Assembly: GCA_009693335.1 (NCBI GenBank)
Contig: SHXK01000007.1
Span: forward strand, 1-38,562
Length of the DNA stretch: 38,562 nucleotides
Direction of reading: 5' to 3'
Source: Betaproteobacteria bacterium
GTDB lineage: Bacteria; Pseudomonadota; Gammaproteobacteria; Burkholderiales; SG8-39
Shown here: in pieces, positions 38,319 through 38,562 of the stretch
Position numbering within the stretch: the first letter of the stretch is position 1
How the letters are laid out: each line of letters starts with the position of its first letter
Translations under genes and position numbers: made by a program
Notes under the pieces: model-generated
Database searches by the model: none
Seen by the model: only the letters and a program-made list of their open reading frames with translations
What the model was told of the DNA's origin: nothing

Positions 38319-38562
38319 CCATCGGCCTGATCATCCTCTGCATGGCGGTGGCGACATTCGGCCAGCGCGCCTCATTTCTATTGCTGCCGGCGCACGTGCA
38401 ATTGCCCGCGCCACTGCGCCGCGCGCTGCACTATGTTCCTGCGGCAGCGCTGACGGCGATCTGGGCGCCGGAACTGCTGTTGCAAAAAGGGGTCCTAAGC
38501 CTCGCGCTGGGCAACGAACGTCTGCTGGCCGGCATCGTCGCCATCGCCGTGGCGTGGCGCTA
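38315..38562 (+). CDS. azlD: AzlD-family small permease subunit, 3'-truncated by window edge
   Basis: Start of the small partner of AzlC. ATG 38315 overlaps the azlC stop. The visible 82 residues (MTIGLIILCMAVATFGQRAS, then LPAHVQLPAPLRRALHYVPAAALTAIWAPELL) match the AzlD pattern of a first membrane helix, a conserved arginine loop and a second helix. The frame is open to the window end. Confidence 0.9.
   Translation, partial: MTIGLIILCMAVATFGQRASFLLLPAHVQLPAPLRRALHYVPAAALTAIWAPELLLQKGVLSLALGNERLLAGIVAIAVAWR

Noticed and set aside
1-38562. CRISPR arrays, rRNA, tRNA or riboswitches
   Set aside because: No regularly spaced repeats, clover-leaf or conserved RNA motifs were recognised by eye; a covariance-model search would be needed to exclude small RNAs.

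Overview
The window looks like a chromosomal segment of a GC-rich betaproteobacterium, most likely a Burkholderiales-type lineage. The grounds are an rnfB-like ferredoxin next to nth, a MoxR and VWA gene pair, TypA, a PilB/GspE-type ATPase, and above all several tripartite-tricarboxylate (Bug/TctC) binding proteins, a family strongly expanded in that group. This is inference from gene content. No rRNA, tRNA, CRISPR array or transposase gene was recognised.

Layout. 1-2855 (+) is housekeeping: the 3' part of pyrD, alanine dehydrogenase, an RnfB-like 2[4Fe-4S] ferredoxin and endonuclease III. 2860-3548 (-) is a VapBC-type toxin-antitoxin pair. A MoxR ATPase (3663-4508) and a CoxE-like VWA protein (9159-10331) lie about 4.6 kb apart. 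Between them are an aspartate dehydrogenase, a complete TctC-TctB-TctA transporter, and a scar of two truncated convergent genes (8527-9041). From 10348 to 31330 runs a catabolic island: (i) ubiX, a Bug protein and a luciferase-like flavin monooxygenase (-), divergent from a Rieske oxygenase alpha/beta pair (+); (ii) an isolated Bug gene (-); (iii) a plus-strand run of Asp-box propeller, carboxymuconolactone decarboxylase-like protein, Bug protein, HpaI-type aldolase and LigI-like amidohydrolase; (iv) a tightly coupled seven-gene minus-strand operon (27562 down to 20319) of acyl-CoA ligase, Rieske alpha, Rieske beta, thiolase-fold protein, DUF35-SDR fusion, cyclase-family hydrolase and racemase-fold protein; (v) a divergent TRAP transporter with an isocitrate-lyase-family enzyme. 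31409-38562 returns to more ordinary genes: typA, a PilB/GspE-type ATPase with two compensating frameshifts, an MFS transporter, a peroxiredoxin, a small Cys-rich exported protein and azlCD.

The most interesting part is the seven-gene operon. Five of its six junctions overlap by 1-4 nt and the sixth has a 10-nt gap. Its thiolase-fold member lacks the catalytic Cys and His of true thiolases and sits directly beside a DUF35 partner, the arrangement known from Ltp2/ChsH2-type retro-aldolases. The DUF35 protein is fused in frame to an SDR, yet a perfect Shine-Dalgarno and ATG persist at the domain boundary. The racemase-fold member lacks both catalytic cysteines. With the divergent TRAP importer and a terminal C-C lyase, this reads as a pathway for import, CoA activation, dioxygenation and side-chain or ring cleavage of an unidentified carboxylic acid. 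The substrate cannot be read from sequence.
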